Assembly: GCF_002904165.1 (NCBI RefSeq)
Contig: NZ_CVTD020000005.1
Span: 1-64,000, forward strand
Reading direction: 5' to 3'
Source of the DNA: Herbinix hemicellulosilytica
GTDB lineage: Bacteria; Bacillota; Clostridia; Lachnospirales; Lachnospiraceae
DNA length: 64,000 nucleotides
Below the pieces are notes generated by a model that saw only the letters and a program-made list of their open reading frames with translations, was not told where the DNA came from and did no database searches. Made by a program: the position numbers and the translations under genes. The stretch's first letter is position 1; each line of letters begins with the position of its first letter. Shown one piece after another: positions 48,967-59,130 of this stretch.

Positions 48967-50073
48967 ATGACCAAGTTTATTGCCTATACACACATTGGCG
49001 ATTACGGACAAGCGGTAGATAAGATTAAACTTGTACCGGATAAGGAAGTACAGATAGATGAGATATCTCTCAATATTGAAGGGCATTATTGTGACTTAAG
49101 CGGAAAGAAATTATCGGAAGGAATTTTATCTATAGAAAAAAGCCAGGATGGTTATGAATTGTTAATGGACCCGTTTTTATACAGGTATGATTTTAAAATC
49201 ACAGGGAAAATAGGCCGGGACGAAATTGTCGTAACAAAAGAGAATATAGATGAAGTTGTGGTTAAAGGCCTTGATACCTTTATTCCAAAGGAAGAAAACG
49301 GAGTTATTTACAGAATATATGAGCCGGAAGCAACTACTCCGAGACCACTGGTTTTATTTTTACACGGAGGCGGAGAATGCGGCGAGGATAATGTCCTTCA
49401 ATTGACCGGTACCATAGGGGCCTTAAGGTTAGCCGAGATTTGGTCGGATATGTACGTTATGGCACCGCAGGCACCGGGAGGATCCCTTTCTTTTCTTGAA
49501 GTTTTTGAAGTAATGAAAAAGAGGGGGAATCCGTTCCGCGTTGATATAGGTATGACTCCGTTTTCGCTTAAAGGTGAAAGAGGATGGAACAGGGATTACT
49601 TAGGAAAAATAAGCGACATTATCCGTAAGATGATAGCCGAAGGAAAAGTCGATCCGAAGAGAGTTTATGTAATCGGAATGAGTATGGGAGGGGCAGGAAC
49701 AATCAGTATGGTTTCTGTGGCACCGGACTTGTTTGCCGCAGCCTTGCCGATCTGCCCGAGTATGAACGGTGAAACATACCCTCAATTATTACATTGGCCA
49801 AAGGTTCCTGTATGGATTACCACAGCTTATATGGATCATCAGCGCGGACGGCATGCTTACATACTGAATGCATGCAATAAACTTTGGGGCGAGGGCAGAA
49901 AGGACGTTAAGTATACTATATATCTTCCTGAGGAACTTGAAAAATACGGAATAGGAAATACAGAGGGATTAAGCCTTAGTGAACTGGAAACAGAAAACCA
50001 CAACAGCTGGATACTTACATTGCATAATGCAAACGGAATTCTCGACTGGATGATCTCCCATGTCAAAGAGTAA
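48967..50073 (+). CDS. Alpha/beta-hydrolase with N-terminal beta domain (peptidase/esterase-like)
   Basis: 368 aa, no signal peptide. An N-terminal region of about 110 residues (strand-rich, starting FIAYTHIGDYGQAVDKI) precedes a catalytic domain with FLHGGGECGED (132-142), nucleophile S239 in GMSMGG and a likely catalytic His in ETENHNSW. This matches the prolyl-oligopeptidase/PHB-depolymerase-type esterases found in bacterial carbohydrate-esterase sets. The N-terminal domain resembles the immunoglobulin-like domain of such secreted enzymes, yet export signals are absent. AAAGGAG precedes the ATG. Confidence 0.82.
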   Translation: MTKFIAYTHIGDYGQAVDKIKLVPDKEVQIDEISLNIEGHYCDLSGKKLSEGILSIEKSQDGYELLMDPFLYRYDFKITGKIGRDEIVVTKENIDEVVVKGLDTFIPKEENGVIYRIYEPEATTPRPLVLFLHGGGECGEDNVLQLTGTIGALRLAEIWSDMYVMAPQAPGGSLSFLEVFEVMKKRGNPFRVDIGMTPFSLKGERGWNRDYLGKISDIIRKMIAEGKVDPKRVYVIGMSMGGAGTISMVSVAPDLFAAALPICPSMNGETYPQLLHWPKVPVWITTAYMDHQRGRHAYILNACNKLWGEGRKDVKYTIYLPEELEKYGIGNTEGLSLSELETENHNSWILTLHNANGILDWMISHVKE

Positions 50074-50135
50074 AGTAAAATAATTTGGTATTACAAGGTT
50101 AAACTTTAAAAATTGCTTATTGAAAGGAGGATACT

Positions 50136-50975
50136 ATGTCTTTACTAACTTTTAATTTTGAAAGCGAGTATTTAAACAATAATCATGAAATTTCCATAAT
50201 TCTTCCCGATAAGAAGAGAGGTGTCGAACCAAAGGAATTCTACCGCAGCGGAAAAAAATATAAAGTACTTTGGCTGCTTCACGGTACTTTCGGTGATCAC
50301 ACCGACTGGATTCGTAAAACAAATATTGAGCTTTATGCCTGTGAAAGAGACCTTGTGGTAGTAATGCCTTCGGCGCTGAATTCGAACTATTCCAATTGGC
50401 CCAAAGCCATGATGGGATTCAATATGTATGATTATTTCATAAAAGAACTGATGCCTCTTGTTTACGGATGGTTTCCGGTATCGGATAAGAGAGAAGACAA
50501 TTTTATTGCAGGCCTGTCCATGGGTGGCAGAGGTACGATTAAGCTTGCAGTTAATTTTCCTGAACTGTTTGCGGCAGCAGGAGTATTTTCCGCGGCTCCG
50601 GTACCATTTGATGAGATAAGGCCCGGCCATCCGTGCCCTATTATGGATCCTACTCATCCGAGAATGGCACAAATTATTGAAAATGCAGGCGGTTTTGAGG
50701 CTTACAAAGCTTCAGAAGAAAATGTCTGGGCAATTATTGATAAACTGGCTCCGACGGGAAGACTGCCCAGGTTAATGTTTGCATGCGGACATGAAGATCA
50801 TCTCCTGTATGACAGGTATAAAATATTTAAGGAACACTGCAAGGAAATCGGCCTTGAAGCAAAGTGGTTTGACCTTCCCGGATATAAACATGAATGGAGA
50901 TTCTGGGATTTGTGCATCCAGGAGGCACTGGATTTCTTTGGACTTGAAAAAAACGACGGAGGAAATCCCTTCTAA
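50136..50975 (+). CDS. Esterase (Esterase D / CE1-like alpha/beta-hydrolase)
   Basis: 279 aa, cytoplasmic. The catalytic set looks complete: LLHGTFGDHTDW oxyanion region, S128 in GLSMGG, probable D221 in GHEDHLLYD and H252 in GYKHEWRFWD. It is the most canonical member of the Esterase D-like group here. GAAAGGAGG precedes the ATG. It is the last gene of the 42.7-51.0 kb operon and is closed by a strong terminator. Confidence 0.88.
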   Translation: MSLLTFNFESEYLNNNHEISIILPDKKRGVEPKEFYRSGKKYKVLWLLHGTFGDHTDWIRKTNIELYACERDLVVVMPSALNSNYSNWPKAMMGFNMYDYFIKELMPLVYGWFPVSDKREDNFIAGLSMGGRGTIKLAVNFPELFAAAGVFSAAPVPFDEIRPGHPCPIMDPTHPRMAQIIENAGGFEAYKASEENVWAIIDKLAPTGRLPRLMFACGHEDHLLYDRYKIFKEHCKEIGLEAKWFDLPGYKHEWRFWDLCIQEALDFFGLEKNDGGNPF

Positions 50976-51029
50976 TACGGCTTTTACATTTTACAATTTT
51001 ACAGTGATTAACTATTTATAAACATATTA

Positions 51030-51092
51030 AAAACCTCCTGTATTAATTAATGTGGCTTATTAATAACACATTAATTGTACAGGAGGTTTTTA
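51030..51092. terminator. Bidirectional terminator between convergent hydrolase operons
   Basis: A stem of more than 20 bp (AAAACCTCCTGTA.../...TACAGGAGGTTTT) with T-rich tracts on both strands, between the plus-strand esterase at 50136 and the minus-strand hydrolase at 51148. Confidence 0.88.
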
Positions 51093-51147
51093 ACATATAA
51101 TCCGTCAAATAGGAAACATGCCTTTCTTGATTTGGCTTTGCTTAAGC

Positions 51148-52326
51148 TTATTCATTCATGCATTCGTAGGCAAGATCTCTGATTTTCGGATGTATCTCAC
51201 TATATACTTTAATGAAATTCATGATGTGCTGTGCATAAAAGATACTTATATGATTGAACGGATCAACTAATGCATAGGCACCGGCTGCACCGTCCCATCC
51301 AAACTCGCCGACCGGTGACTTGGATGCATTTTGTTCAACCAGTACTCTTACTCCGAGACCGTATTCATAACCGATTTTGCCGGATGCGGCAAAATCTTTG
51401 CTCATCTGCCCGGTGGTATAAGGAATAGTAAACAATTTTACCGATTCTTCGGAAAGGATTCTGGCACCGTTAGCCCCGACACCGTTGTTGCTTAAAGCAT
51501 CGATAAAGGTACTGTATGCTTCAGCCGTACCCGCAAGGCCGGCACCGCCGCTTTCATAATTGGCAGTTACTTTAAAACTGTCAGACATAAAACCGTCATC
51601 AGGCTTTATTTCATCGGAACCGAATACACCGGTATAAAGGGCACATATTCTGTCTGATAAATTCTTATAATCCCAATGGAAGTAAAAATCTTTAATGCCC
51701 AGGGGATCAAAGATATTATCCTTTAAGTAATCTGAAAATTTTTGGCCTGACACAACCTCAACCACCGCTGCAAGAACGTCATGTCCGAGACCATAGCTAT
51801 ATCTGGTTCGGGGTTCATATACAAGAGGCATCTTGGCTATTGCAGCAACCACTTCCCTGGTTGATGCCTGATTATTGCTGTGTCTTTTTATTTCCATTAA
51901 TTCATCGGAATGAGTATCATAAGAAAGCCCTGCAGTCATTGTCATAAGGTCAATGATTCGGATTGAATTATGGGCCAAATGGCACCGGTCAGTTGATTTA
52001 GGCCATTTAATAGGAAATTTAAATTCAAAACTATCGGCTACCATCATATGGCCAAATTCAGGAAGGTAGCGATAAACTTCGTCGTATAATCCAAGTTTCC
52101 CCTTTTCAACTAGTTGCAATACAGCAGTCATAGTTACAACTTTTGTTGCGGAAAAAAGCCTAAAAAGAGTATCCTCGGACAGGGGTACGGTCTTTTCAAA
52201 GTCAGAATAACCGGTCATATGATTAAAGACGACCTGGTGATCCTTTGTTATTCTGCAGGCTGCGGCGGGAACTCCGTATTCTTTATGTAATGAATCCATA
52301 TATTCCCTTAATTTGTTAAAATTCAT
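51148..52326 (-). CDS. Beta-lactamase-fold serine hydrolase (family S12 / class C-like esterase)
   Basis: 392 aa, no signal peptide. The SxxK nucleophile motif is SATK (S59, K62) and the YxN-like motif is YSYG (Y176). GEFGWDGAAGAYALVDP near the C-terminus fills the place of the third motif. Homologues include EstB-type esterases and DD-peptidases; the cytoplasmic location and neighbours favour an esterase. It is last in the minus-strand operon with the permeases and the GH13 enzyme, 74 bp after the latter. Confidence 0.87.
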   Translation of the reverse strand: MNFNKLREYMDSLHKEYGVPAAACRITKDHQVVFNHMTGYSDFEKTVPLSEDTLFRLFSATKVVTMTAVLQLVEKGKLGLYDEVYRYLPEFGHMMVADSFEFKFPIKWPKSTDRCHLAHNSIRIIDLMTMTAGLSYDTHSDELMEIKRHSNNQASTREVVAAIAKMPLVYEPRTRYSYGLGHDVLAAVVEVVSGQKFSDYLKDNIFDPLGIKDFYFHWDYKNLSDRICALYTGVFGSDEIKPDDGFMSDSFKVTANYESGGAGLAGTAEAYSTFIDALSNNGVGANGARILSEESVKLFTIPYTTGQMSKDFAASGKIGYEYGLGVRVLVEQNASKSPVGEFGWDGAAGAYALVDPFNHISIFYAQHIMNFIKVYSEIHPKIRDLAYECMNE

Positions 52327-52400
52327 GGCAACTCTCCTTTTATCAGAAGTTTTTATAGTTTTTATATGAATTTTGCATCAGACAATACAATAATAACTTA

Positions 52401-53861
52401 TTATAAAACACGTTCGCAACCGTTTTCTGTGTCATAATATGTTATATTATAGGTTAATGATTTAAAATCTGCATATAATGTAGTGCGGTATTCATCCTTT
52501 TCCCAGGTAATGGTTATTGTACCGTCACCCTTGTCTTCGCCGACTTGTATGTTACCGTTAAAGGCTTCATAAGTATTTCTGAAGCGCATCAGTTCATAAA
52601 GCCTTTTGCATACCGGTTTATTTACAGCAGCTTCGATTTCTTCCATAGTGTAATTGTGGCGGTTAATAGTTCTTGGATCAGGATTAGTCTTAAGGCCCTC
52701 TATATCATTTTCTCCCGCAAGGAGGCCAACGTAATAAACCTGGGGAATTCCAGGGGTAAAGAACTGAACTGCTCTGGCAATAAGGTAAGCATCATCATTA
52801 CAGCGCAAAGCGGAATAATAGGTAGACCCAAGCTGATAGTACTGGAATTTTTCACCTTTTCTTTTTATCATACTTGGAAGTTTGATATATTGCTTTGCTT
52901 CTTTTGTAATATCATCCACATCTTCTCTTACAAGTTCAATTTCGTCTTCGGTTAAGAGGCCCATCACATCCACTACACCGATGCCGTCATGAGTATCCAG
53001 GGTAGTGAACTGTTTTCTGGGACATATATTAAGCCAATGAATTAAACGGTCTGTGCGTCCGCTTTTTAAGCCATGCAGTAAAAGCATCGGAAGGGCAAAA
53101 TCATAAACCCAGTAACCTTTTTCAGCCATTTTTAGCTGTATCGTATAATTTTCATGTATCTCTGGAAGCATCTCGGTGCCTGTTTTTCTTAAGGGCTTCA
53201 TTCCGATTTCAAGTACGTCCCAAATTTCCGGTTCGACAAAAAAGCATGAAGTTCCGGGTCGTTTTGAGGCATAGGCAAAAGCATCAAAGCGTATTAAAGG
53301 GACATGGCTTGACAGAATACCCAAGTTTCTTTCGTAATAATCCTGGGTAGCTTTTGAGTAAGGATTGATATCAATTTGCTCCTCAAAAAAGGTATTCCAT
53401 AAATGAACTATTTTGCCGTCTTTTCGGACAAATTCAATATAAGGATAGTTTGCCTTTCTTCTGTACAAGGCCATATATTCTTCTTCGGTTGGATTGCCGT
53501 TGGGCCAGAACTCCTCCCAGTGGATGAACATATCGCGATATGGTGAAGCATCGCCTTTTTCCATATAATCTTTAAATTCTTCGGAACGAATTGAGACATG
53601 ATTTAGCATAAAATCGGCCATCATATAGTATTTATCCGCAAGTTCGTCAATGTCATCCCAAGTACCGAAAGCGGGGTCAACAATGTCGTAATTAATGACT
53701 GCAAAACCGCGGTCACCGGAGGATGGGAAGAACGGCAGGATGTGAAGACCTCCGATTACTCCGTCAAAATATTTTTCCAATATTTCATTTAGTTCCTTCA
53801 GATTTTTGCCCATACTGTCCGCATAGGTGATAAGCATTATTTTATTTTCTATTTTCTTCAT
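52401..53861 (-). CDS. Sucrose phosphorylase family enzyme (GH13_18)
   Basis: 486 aa, cytoplasmic. The TIM-barrel order is intact: nucleophile D193 in IRFDAFAYASKRPGTSCFF, acid/base E234 in LPEIHENY, stabiliser D292 in LDTHDGIG. GH13_18 enzymes phosphorolyse alpha-glucosides to glucose-1-phosphate plus fructose, fructose-6-phosphate, glycerol or glycerate. Which acceptor applies cannot be read safely from sequence. It lies 15 bp after the permease gene, so the substrate is probably what the transporter imports. Confidence 0.88.
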   Translation of the reverse strand: MKKIENKIMLITYADSMGKNLKELNEILEKYFDGVIGGLHILPFFPSSGDRGFAVINYDIVDPAFGTWDDIDELADKYYMMADFMLNHVSIRSEEFKDYMEKGDASPYRDMFIHWEEFWPNGNPTEEEYMALYRRKANYPYIEFVRKDGKIVHLWNTFFEEQIDINPYSKATQDYYERNLGILSSHVPLIRFDAFAYASKRPGTSCFFVEPEIWDVLEIGMKPLRKTGTEMLPEIHENYTIQLKMAEKGYWVYDFALPMLLLHGLKSGRTDRLIHWLNICPRKQFTTLDTHDGIGVVDVMGLLTEDEIELVREDVDDITKEAKQYIKLPSMIKRKGEKFQYYQLGSTYYSALRCNDDAYLIARAVQFFTPGIPQVYYVGLLAGENDIEGLKTNPDPRTINRHNYTMEEIEAAVNKPVCKRLYELMRFRNTYEAFNGNIQVGEDKGDGTITITWEKDEYRTTLYADFKSLTYNITYYDTENGCERVL

Positions 53862-53876
53862 AACTTTTCCCCTTTC

Positions 53877-54758
53877 TTAACCTTTTACAGAACCTATTGT
53901 AATTCCCTTTACAAATGTCTTCTGGAAGAAGGGATAGGCAAAAAGAATAGGTAAGAGTGCAATAACTGCAATAGCCATTCGTATGCTGATACTCGGAAGT
54001 TCGGTAATTCTTATATTAGGATTTGAGTGTGTTTGCAAAAAGGCTATATTGCTAAGAACTGAGTTTAAGTAATTCTGAATACCGTAAAGCTCTCGTCTTG
54101 TCTGGATGAAATAAACACCGTTTGTCCAGTTGTTCCAGTAACCGATGGCTGTCATAAGTGAAATCGTTCCGATAATCGGTTTGGACATGGGGATAATAAT
54201 ATGAAACAGGGTATTAAACTCTCTTGAACCGTCTATCATAGCTGCTTCTATAACTTCGGTAGGAATGTTGGAATTAATGTAAGTTCTGACCATAATTACA
54301 AAAAATGCATTCATTAACAGGTAGGGTATAATCAAGGCCCATACTTTATCAGTAAGATGAAAGATTCTCGAATAAACCATGTAAGTAGGTACAAAACCAC
54401 CGTTAAATAACATGGTGAAAAACAGGAAGAAAGATAATACCCGCCTTCCGGGCAGGTCATGCCTGGATAAAGGATATGCAAAAAGCAATGTCATAGTTAC
54501 ACTTGCTAATGTCCCTACTCCGGTTACAAAGAAACTCATGCCGTATGCTCTGATGATATTATCTTTAACACTCCAGATATATTCGTAAGCAGAAAGTGAA
54601 AATTCAGTGGGAATAAATGAATAGCCGTATTTTGTAAGAGCCACTTCCGATGTAAATGAACTTGCAATTAATAATATGAAAGGAAGGATACATGCCATTA
54701 CGAGTAAAAACATGATTAAGCCCATTACAAATCGGAACACTTTGTTGTTATAAATCAT
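53877..54758 (-). CDS. Carbohydrate ABC transporter permease, LplC/MalG-type
   Basis: 293 aa with six predicted membrane segments. The inner-face EAA loop reads EAAMIDGSREFNTLFHIIIPMSKP (about 191-214). The C-terminus KTFVKGITIGSVKG is typical of LplC/YtcP permeases. It pairs with the LplB-type permease 18 bp upstream and with the solute-binding protein encoded divergently. No ATPase gene is present; this class normally borrows a shared MsmX-type ATPase. Confidence 0.93.
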   Translation of the reverse strand: MIYNNKVFRFVMGLIMFLLVMACILPFILLIASSFTSEVALTKYGYSFIPTEFSLSAYEYIWSVKDNIIRAYGMSFFVTGVGTLASVTMTLLFAYPLSRHDLPGRRVLSFFLFFTMLFNGGFVPTYMVYSRIFHLTDKVWALIIPYLLMNAFFVIMVRTYINSNIPTEVIEAAMIDGSREFNTLFHIIIPMSKPIIGTISLMTAIGYWNNWTNGVYFIQTRRELYGIQNYLNSVLSNIAFLQTHSNPNIRITELPSISIRMAIAVIALLPILFAYPFFQKTFVKGITIGSVKG

Positions 54759-54776
54759 GAGATCATCCTCCTTTTG

Positions 54777-55715
54777 CTAGAATAAGCTGCTTTCTTTGTC
54801 AATTTTTGATACAACATAATTTGCTGTAAGCACACAGGTAAAACCAAGTATGGACTGTAAAAAGCCACCGGCTGTTGAACGGCCAATATCGTTTAGCTCA
54901 AGCAGACCACGATATATATATGTATCAATGGTCTGGGTTGTTGAGTATAGCAAACCGCTGTTCATAGGAACCTGATAGAACAAACCGAAATCTGAATAAC
55001 AGATTCTGCCTATTGCAAGCAGCACCAATGTTATAATTGTAGGTTTTAGAGACGGTAAAGTTATATGGCGGATTTGAGCCCATGTTCCGGCACCGTCTAC
55101 CGTTGCTGCTTCATAATAACTTTTGTCAATACCAATAAGAGTAGAATAGTAGAGAATGGAGCTGTATCCAAATGTCATCCACAGATAAACTATGGTAATA
55201 ATGACAGGCCAGTACTTGGCTTGGTTATACCAACTGATAGGCTCTATTCCGAAAATAGGAAGTATACTCTTGTTAATAAATCCGTTGTTTCCGGATAAAA
55301 ATGCGAAAACTATATAACTGATGATAACGGTTGATAATAGGTAAGGGATTAAAATTACAATCTGACTAAACCTTTTAAAAAATTTATTACGTATTGTATC
55401 TAAACTTATAGCCACAAGAATACCAACTATATTGCCCAACAGGATAAATGCTAAATTATATAAAATCGTATTTCTGAAAAAGATAAAAGCATCATTTGTA
55501 AGGAAGAGATATTTGAAGTTATCAAGCCCGGACCAGGGACTTTTAAATAACCCTATCTGATAATTTACTTTTTTAAATGCAAGCGTAAGCCCGGCCATCG
55601 GCATATAGTTATTAATTAATAAGTAGATAAAACCCGGCAGCATCATAATATACAGCGGTATATATCTTTTAAATTTTTGAAAAGACATTTTATTTTTTTT
55701 ATTTTTAGCTTTCAT
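54777..55715 (-). CDS. Carbohydrate ABC transporter permease, LplB-type
   Basis: 312 aa with six membrane segments and the EAA loop EAATVDGAGTWAQIRHITLPSLKP. The N-terminus YIPLYIMMLPGFIYLLINNYMPM is typical of LplB/YtcP-partner permeases that import oligosaccharides or complex glycosides. First gene of the minus-strand transport-phosphorylase-hydrolase operon. Confidence 0.93.
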   Translation of the reverse strand: MKAKNKKNKMSFQKFKRYIPLYIMMLPGFIYLLINNYMPMAGLTLAFKKVNYQIGLFKSPWSGLDNFKYLFLTNDAFIFFRNTILYNLAFILLGNIVGILVAISLDTIRNKFFKRFSQIVILIPYLLSTVIISYIVFAFLSGNNGFINKSILPIFGIEPISWYNQAKYWPVIITIVYLWMTFGYSSILYYSTLIGIDKSYYEAATVDGAGTWAQIRHITLPSLKPTIITLVLLAIGRICYSDFGLFYQVPMNSGLLYSTTQTIDTYIYRGLLELNDIGRSTAGGFLQSILGFTCVLTANYVVSKIDKESSLF

Positions 55716-56041
55716 AAAGACCCCCTTGTTATAGCAAGAATAATTTTGTTATTTAATAGTACCATAATTAAAAAGTATCATAAAAATTAATAAACGAGCT
55801 ATCATTAATTTGTCACATATTATTTAAATTTTAGTTTTAGCCGGAATTATTAATTTTAGTTATTGTAGGAATTAGCTAAAATTATTATAAAAAAAATAAA
55901 AAATGTTGGAAAAATGATGATTTATGTCAAAAAAACGATAGAAGAAGTATAAATTAATTTGCTATGATTTTTTATGTAAAGTAAAAGACGTAGTTACTGG
56001 CTTTACTCAACAACAATGATTGTAAAATAGGAGGAAGGTAA
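55716..56041. promoter_or_regulatory. Divergent control region of the sugar importer
   Basis: 326 AT-rich bases between the permease operon and the solute-binding protein gene. It should contain both promoters and probably sites for the YesN-like regulator. No operator could be fixed by eye. Confidence 0.4.
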
Positions 56042-57628
56042 ATGAAAAAAAGAATATTTGCAATTATACTCACAATTACTATGATTGCAGCACTTTTTGC
56101 CGGTTGCGGTTCAAAGAGCAAAAACTCGGACTCAAATACTAATAAAACAGAAACCGGGAATAAGACTGATACCGCAAATCAGGACAATAACGGCAAAAAC
56201 AATGGACAAACAGATGCGGAATATCCTGTTATTAAAATGGTATATGCAGTTGTTTTTCCTTCCACAGACGAACAGGCTATTGAAGAAGAGCTTAACAAGA
56301 TTTTAAGAGAAAAAGCACAAGCAGAGATAGATCTTGTAGGTATTGAATTCGGTAACTGGCAAACTCAGCTGAACTTAATGCTTAGCGGAGGCGGATCGGA
56401 TTCAATCGACTTATTCAATTCCTTCTGGTACACATCTGTAAGTAACCTGGTTACCAATGGTCAGGTAATGGCACTGGATGATTTGCTGGCTAATGAAGGA
56501 AGCGATATTAAGAATCTGTTTGTAAGCAATGAACTGGAAGAATATCTTAACTGTGGTGTTGTAAACGGAGTTCAATATGGTATTCCTAGTATGTATGCAT
56601 ATTGCACAGAAAATATCTTCTATGCAAGAACCGAAGATGCCAGAAAAGCCAATATAGACTGGAGTCAGGTTAAAACCATAGATGATATGTCTGACGTAAT
56701 TCTTAAGCTTAAAGAAGCAAATCCTGACAGCTATTATGTACCCGGTTCAACCGAACCTTACTGGATACCTAAGAGCATTGACTATTTAGGAGATACCAAC
56801 TATCTGGGAGTATTGACAAATCCTACTGAAAGCACTAAAGTAGAGAACTATTACGAATCAGAATACTTTTACAATTTCTTAAATCATGTTAAGGAATGGA
56901 AAAAGGCAGGCGCTATCAGCCCCGATCCTCTTAGCAACAGCAATCCTACTCTTATGAATCTTCTTATGGGAGTTGTAAACGGAACACCCGGTTATGCATG
57001 GGATTCGGCTGTAAGCATGATGGCAACTATTGCTCAGAACGGAATAGATCTGGAAGGCACCAATGTAACAGAAGCTCTTTCAACAACCAGTGACGCAACA
57101 ACTTATATGTGGCATATTAGTTCTTTCTGTAAGAACCCTGAAGCTGCTATGAGAATTCTTAATGTATTATATACAGATCCTGAAGCAGCCAACTTAATTG
57201 CTAACGGTATTGAAGGATTAACATATGAACTGGATGAAAACGGACAAATGGTATATCCCGAAGGTGCCAACGGAATGGCTGATTTAGGATGGGCTGCAGC
57301 TTCCATGGCATACTGGCCTAACGTTATGCTTTGCAAGACATGGTACTATGAGCCCCTTGATGTATATGAAAAAATGATGGAGAAAAATAAAACCTGTGAT
57401 AAATCTCTGGCATTGGGATTCACATTTGATTCTACCAAAGTGGCAAACCAGATGGCAGCCTGCGCAAACGTAGTTGCACAGTATTATACACCGTTAATGT
57501 ACGGCGAAGTTGATATTGATTCTACATTGGTTGAATTCCAGCAGGCACTCAAAAAAGCCGGCATTGATGATATTATTGCTGAAAAGCAGGCACAACTTGA
57601 TGCATGGCTTCAGAGCAAGAATAAATAA
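56042..57628 (+). CDS. Extracellular carbohydrate-binding lipoprotein, LplA-type
   Basis: 528 aa. A signal peptide ends in the lipobox LFAGC (Cys22), followed by a Ser/Asn/Thr linker (23-60). The mature part has the two-lobe solute-binding fold (WQTQLNLMLSGGGSDSIDLFNS, VVNGVQYGIPSMYAY). It is about 100 residues longer than simple maltose-binding proteins, as usual for LplA-type receptors of large or decorated sugars. GGAGGAAGG precedes the ATG. It delivers substrate to the divergently encoded permeases. Confidence 0.93.
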   Translation: MKKRIFAIILTITMIAALFAGCGSKSKNSDSNTNKTETGNKTDTANQDNNGKNNGQTDAEYPVIKMVYAVVFPSTDEQAIEEELNKILREKAQAEIDLVGIEFGNWQTQLNLMLSGGGSDSIDLFNSFWYTSVSNLVTNGQVMALDDLLANEGSDIKNLFVSNELEEYLNCGVVNGVQYGIPSMYAYCTENIFYARTEDARKANIDWSQVKTIDDMSDVILKLKEANPDSYYVPGSTEPYWIPKSIDYLGDTNYLGVLTNPTESTKVENYYESEYFYNFLNHVKEWKKAGAISPDPLSNSNPTLMNLLMGVVNGTPGYAWDSAVSMMATIAQNGIDLEGTNVTEALSTTSDATTYMWHISSFCKNPEAAMRILNVLYTDPEAANLIANGIEGLTYELDENGQMVYPEGANGMADLGWAAASMAYWPNVMLCKTWYYEPLDVYEKMMEKNKTCDKSLALGFTFDSTKVANQMAACANVVAQYYTPLMYGEVDIDSTLVEFQQALKKAGIDDIIAEKQAQLDAWLQSKNK

Positions 57629-57712
57629 TCGGAATTATAAGAATACCGATTATACAGGTTAAATGATAATTCATTAAAACTAACTTATAAATTAATAGTT
57701 ACAAAAAACAAA

Positions 57713-57735
57713 GGGGAAAGGCTTAGCCTTTCCCC
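57713..57735 (+). terminator. Perfect hairpin after the solute-binding protein gene
   Basis: GGGGAAAGGC pairs with GCCTTTCCCC around TTA. There is no T-run, but it is very stable. It may attenuate read-through into the MFS gene. Confidence 0.6.
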
Positions 57736-57857
57736 CTACTAATAAATGATATTTTTATAAATATTATTGTAATTATCCCAAAATAAAAAACCTGAAAACA
57801 TACTGTTTTTGACTTATTTAAAATAAAAAGCGTATACTTAGATAAGGATTTGAGACA

Positions 57858-59024
57858 ATGAATGAAAAGCTATGGAACAGACATTATATATTTATTCTTA
57901 CAGTTAATACCTTAAATGCATTCTCGTTTTACATGACCGCCACAATTCTTGCAAAATATCTGGTTAATATCGGAATTACGGTGACGATGGCTGGTTTTAT
58001 TGTAGGACTGTTTTCTCTCACTTCTTTATGCTGCAGACCTTTTAGCGGTATAATGGCAGACCGGTTAAATAATATTTCAATGCTAAAATGGAGCAATATC
58101 CTGATGGGAATAGGAACATTGGGATTTACGATAACCAAACAGGTTCCCCTTCTGATAATTTTCAGAATAATAAACGGCGTTGGCTTTGCCTTATCCGGGA
58201 CATGCCAGATAGCTTTTGCATCCCGCCATATCCCTAAAAATAAGATGGGCGAAGGTATAGGATATTTGGGACTGGGAATGGTTCTTGGATCTGCGGTTGC
58301 TCCCGGTATAGGGCTTGCAATTGCAGAGAGCTTCAGTATGAACGTAACTTTTATCAGTTCAGCCGCACTTACACTTATAGCCTATCTTATCCTTTGTTTT
58401 GAAAAAGATATTAAACAGAAAAATTCCGATAGAAAATGGATTAGTCTTTCTGAGCTGATATCAGTAAAAGCTATTCCGTATACATTGGTTGCAGGTTCTT
58501 TTTCGTTTGTAAACGGTATTATAGCTTCTTACCTGGTTCTTTATGCTGAGGAAATCGGAGTAAAAGGCATCAGCATATATTTTACCGTATGTGCTGTAGT
58601 CCTGTTTATTATAAGGCCGGTATCAGGAAAACTTATGGATAAGAAAGGAATCAGGGTAACAGTATTACCGGGGCTCTTGCTAACCGCCATTGCAATGTTT
58701 ATGCTGGGCAGAAGCAGGACCTTAACCATGATTTTGATTACAGGAGCAATTCGGTCGCTGGGTCAGGGTACTGCACAGCCTTCCCTTCAGGCCGGATGCA
58801 TTAATGCAGTCGGAAATGAAAAAAGCGGTGTGGCTACCAGTACATATTATCTTGGTTCAGATATATGTCAGGGGTTTGGACCTATGATAGGAGGAGCTAT
58901 TGTAGGCGAACTTGCTGGAATTGCCGGATACACTGCATTATTTAGCACATGCGGTATACTATTATTATGTGCTTTTGTGTTCTTTTTCTTTTTTTCTAAA
59001 AAGAAGGCTGCAATAAGAAACTAA
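57858..59024 (+). CDS. MFS transporter
   Basis: 388 aa with about 12 membrane segments. The loop after helix 2 has RPFSGIMADRLNN, and its counterpart RPVSGKLMDKKGIR follows helix 8, the paired MFS signature. It could export a released acyl group or sugar product, or import substrate; the direction is unknown. It lies 70-110 bp upstream of the fourth stalk-domain hydrolase, which suggests they work together. Confidence 0.88.
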   Translation: MNEKLWNRHYIFILTVNTLNAFSFYMTATILAKYLVNIGITVTMAGFIVGLFSLTSLCCRPFSGIMADRLNNISMLKWSNILMGIGTLGFTITKQVPLLIIFRIINGVGFALSGTCQIAFASRHIPKNKMGEGIGYLGLGMVLGSAVAPGIGLAIAESFSMNVTFISSAALTLIAYLILCFEKDIKQKNSDRKWISLSELISVKAIPYTLVAGSFSFVNGIIASYLVLYAEEIGVKGISIYFTVCAVVLFIIRPVSGKLMDKKGIRVTVLPGLLLTAIAMFMLGRSRTLTMILITGAIRSLGQGTAQPSLQAGCINAVGNEKSGVATSTYYLGSDICQGFGPMIGGAIVGELAGIAGYTALFSTCGILLLCAFVFFFFFSKKKAAIRN

Positions 59025-59130
59025 TAACGATTACTTAAAATTTAAAAACTGTTTAGGATTATGTTGGATAAATTTTAAAAGTATTTTAGGTAAATTGTAT
59101 TGCAAAATAAGAAAAATAAGAGGTGAAATT

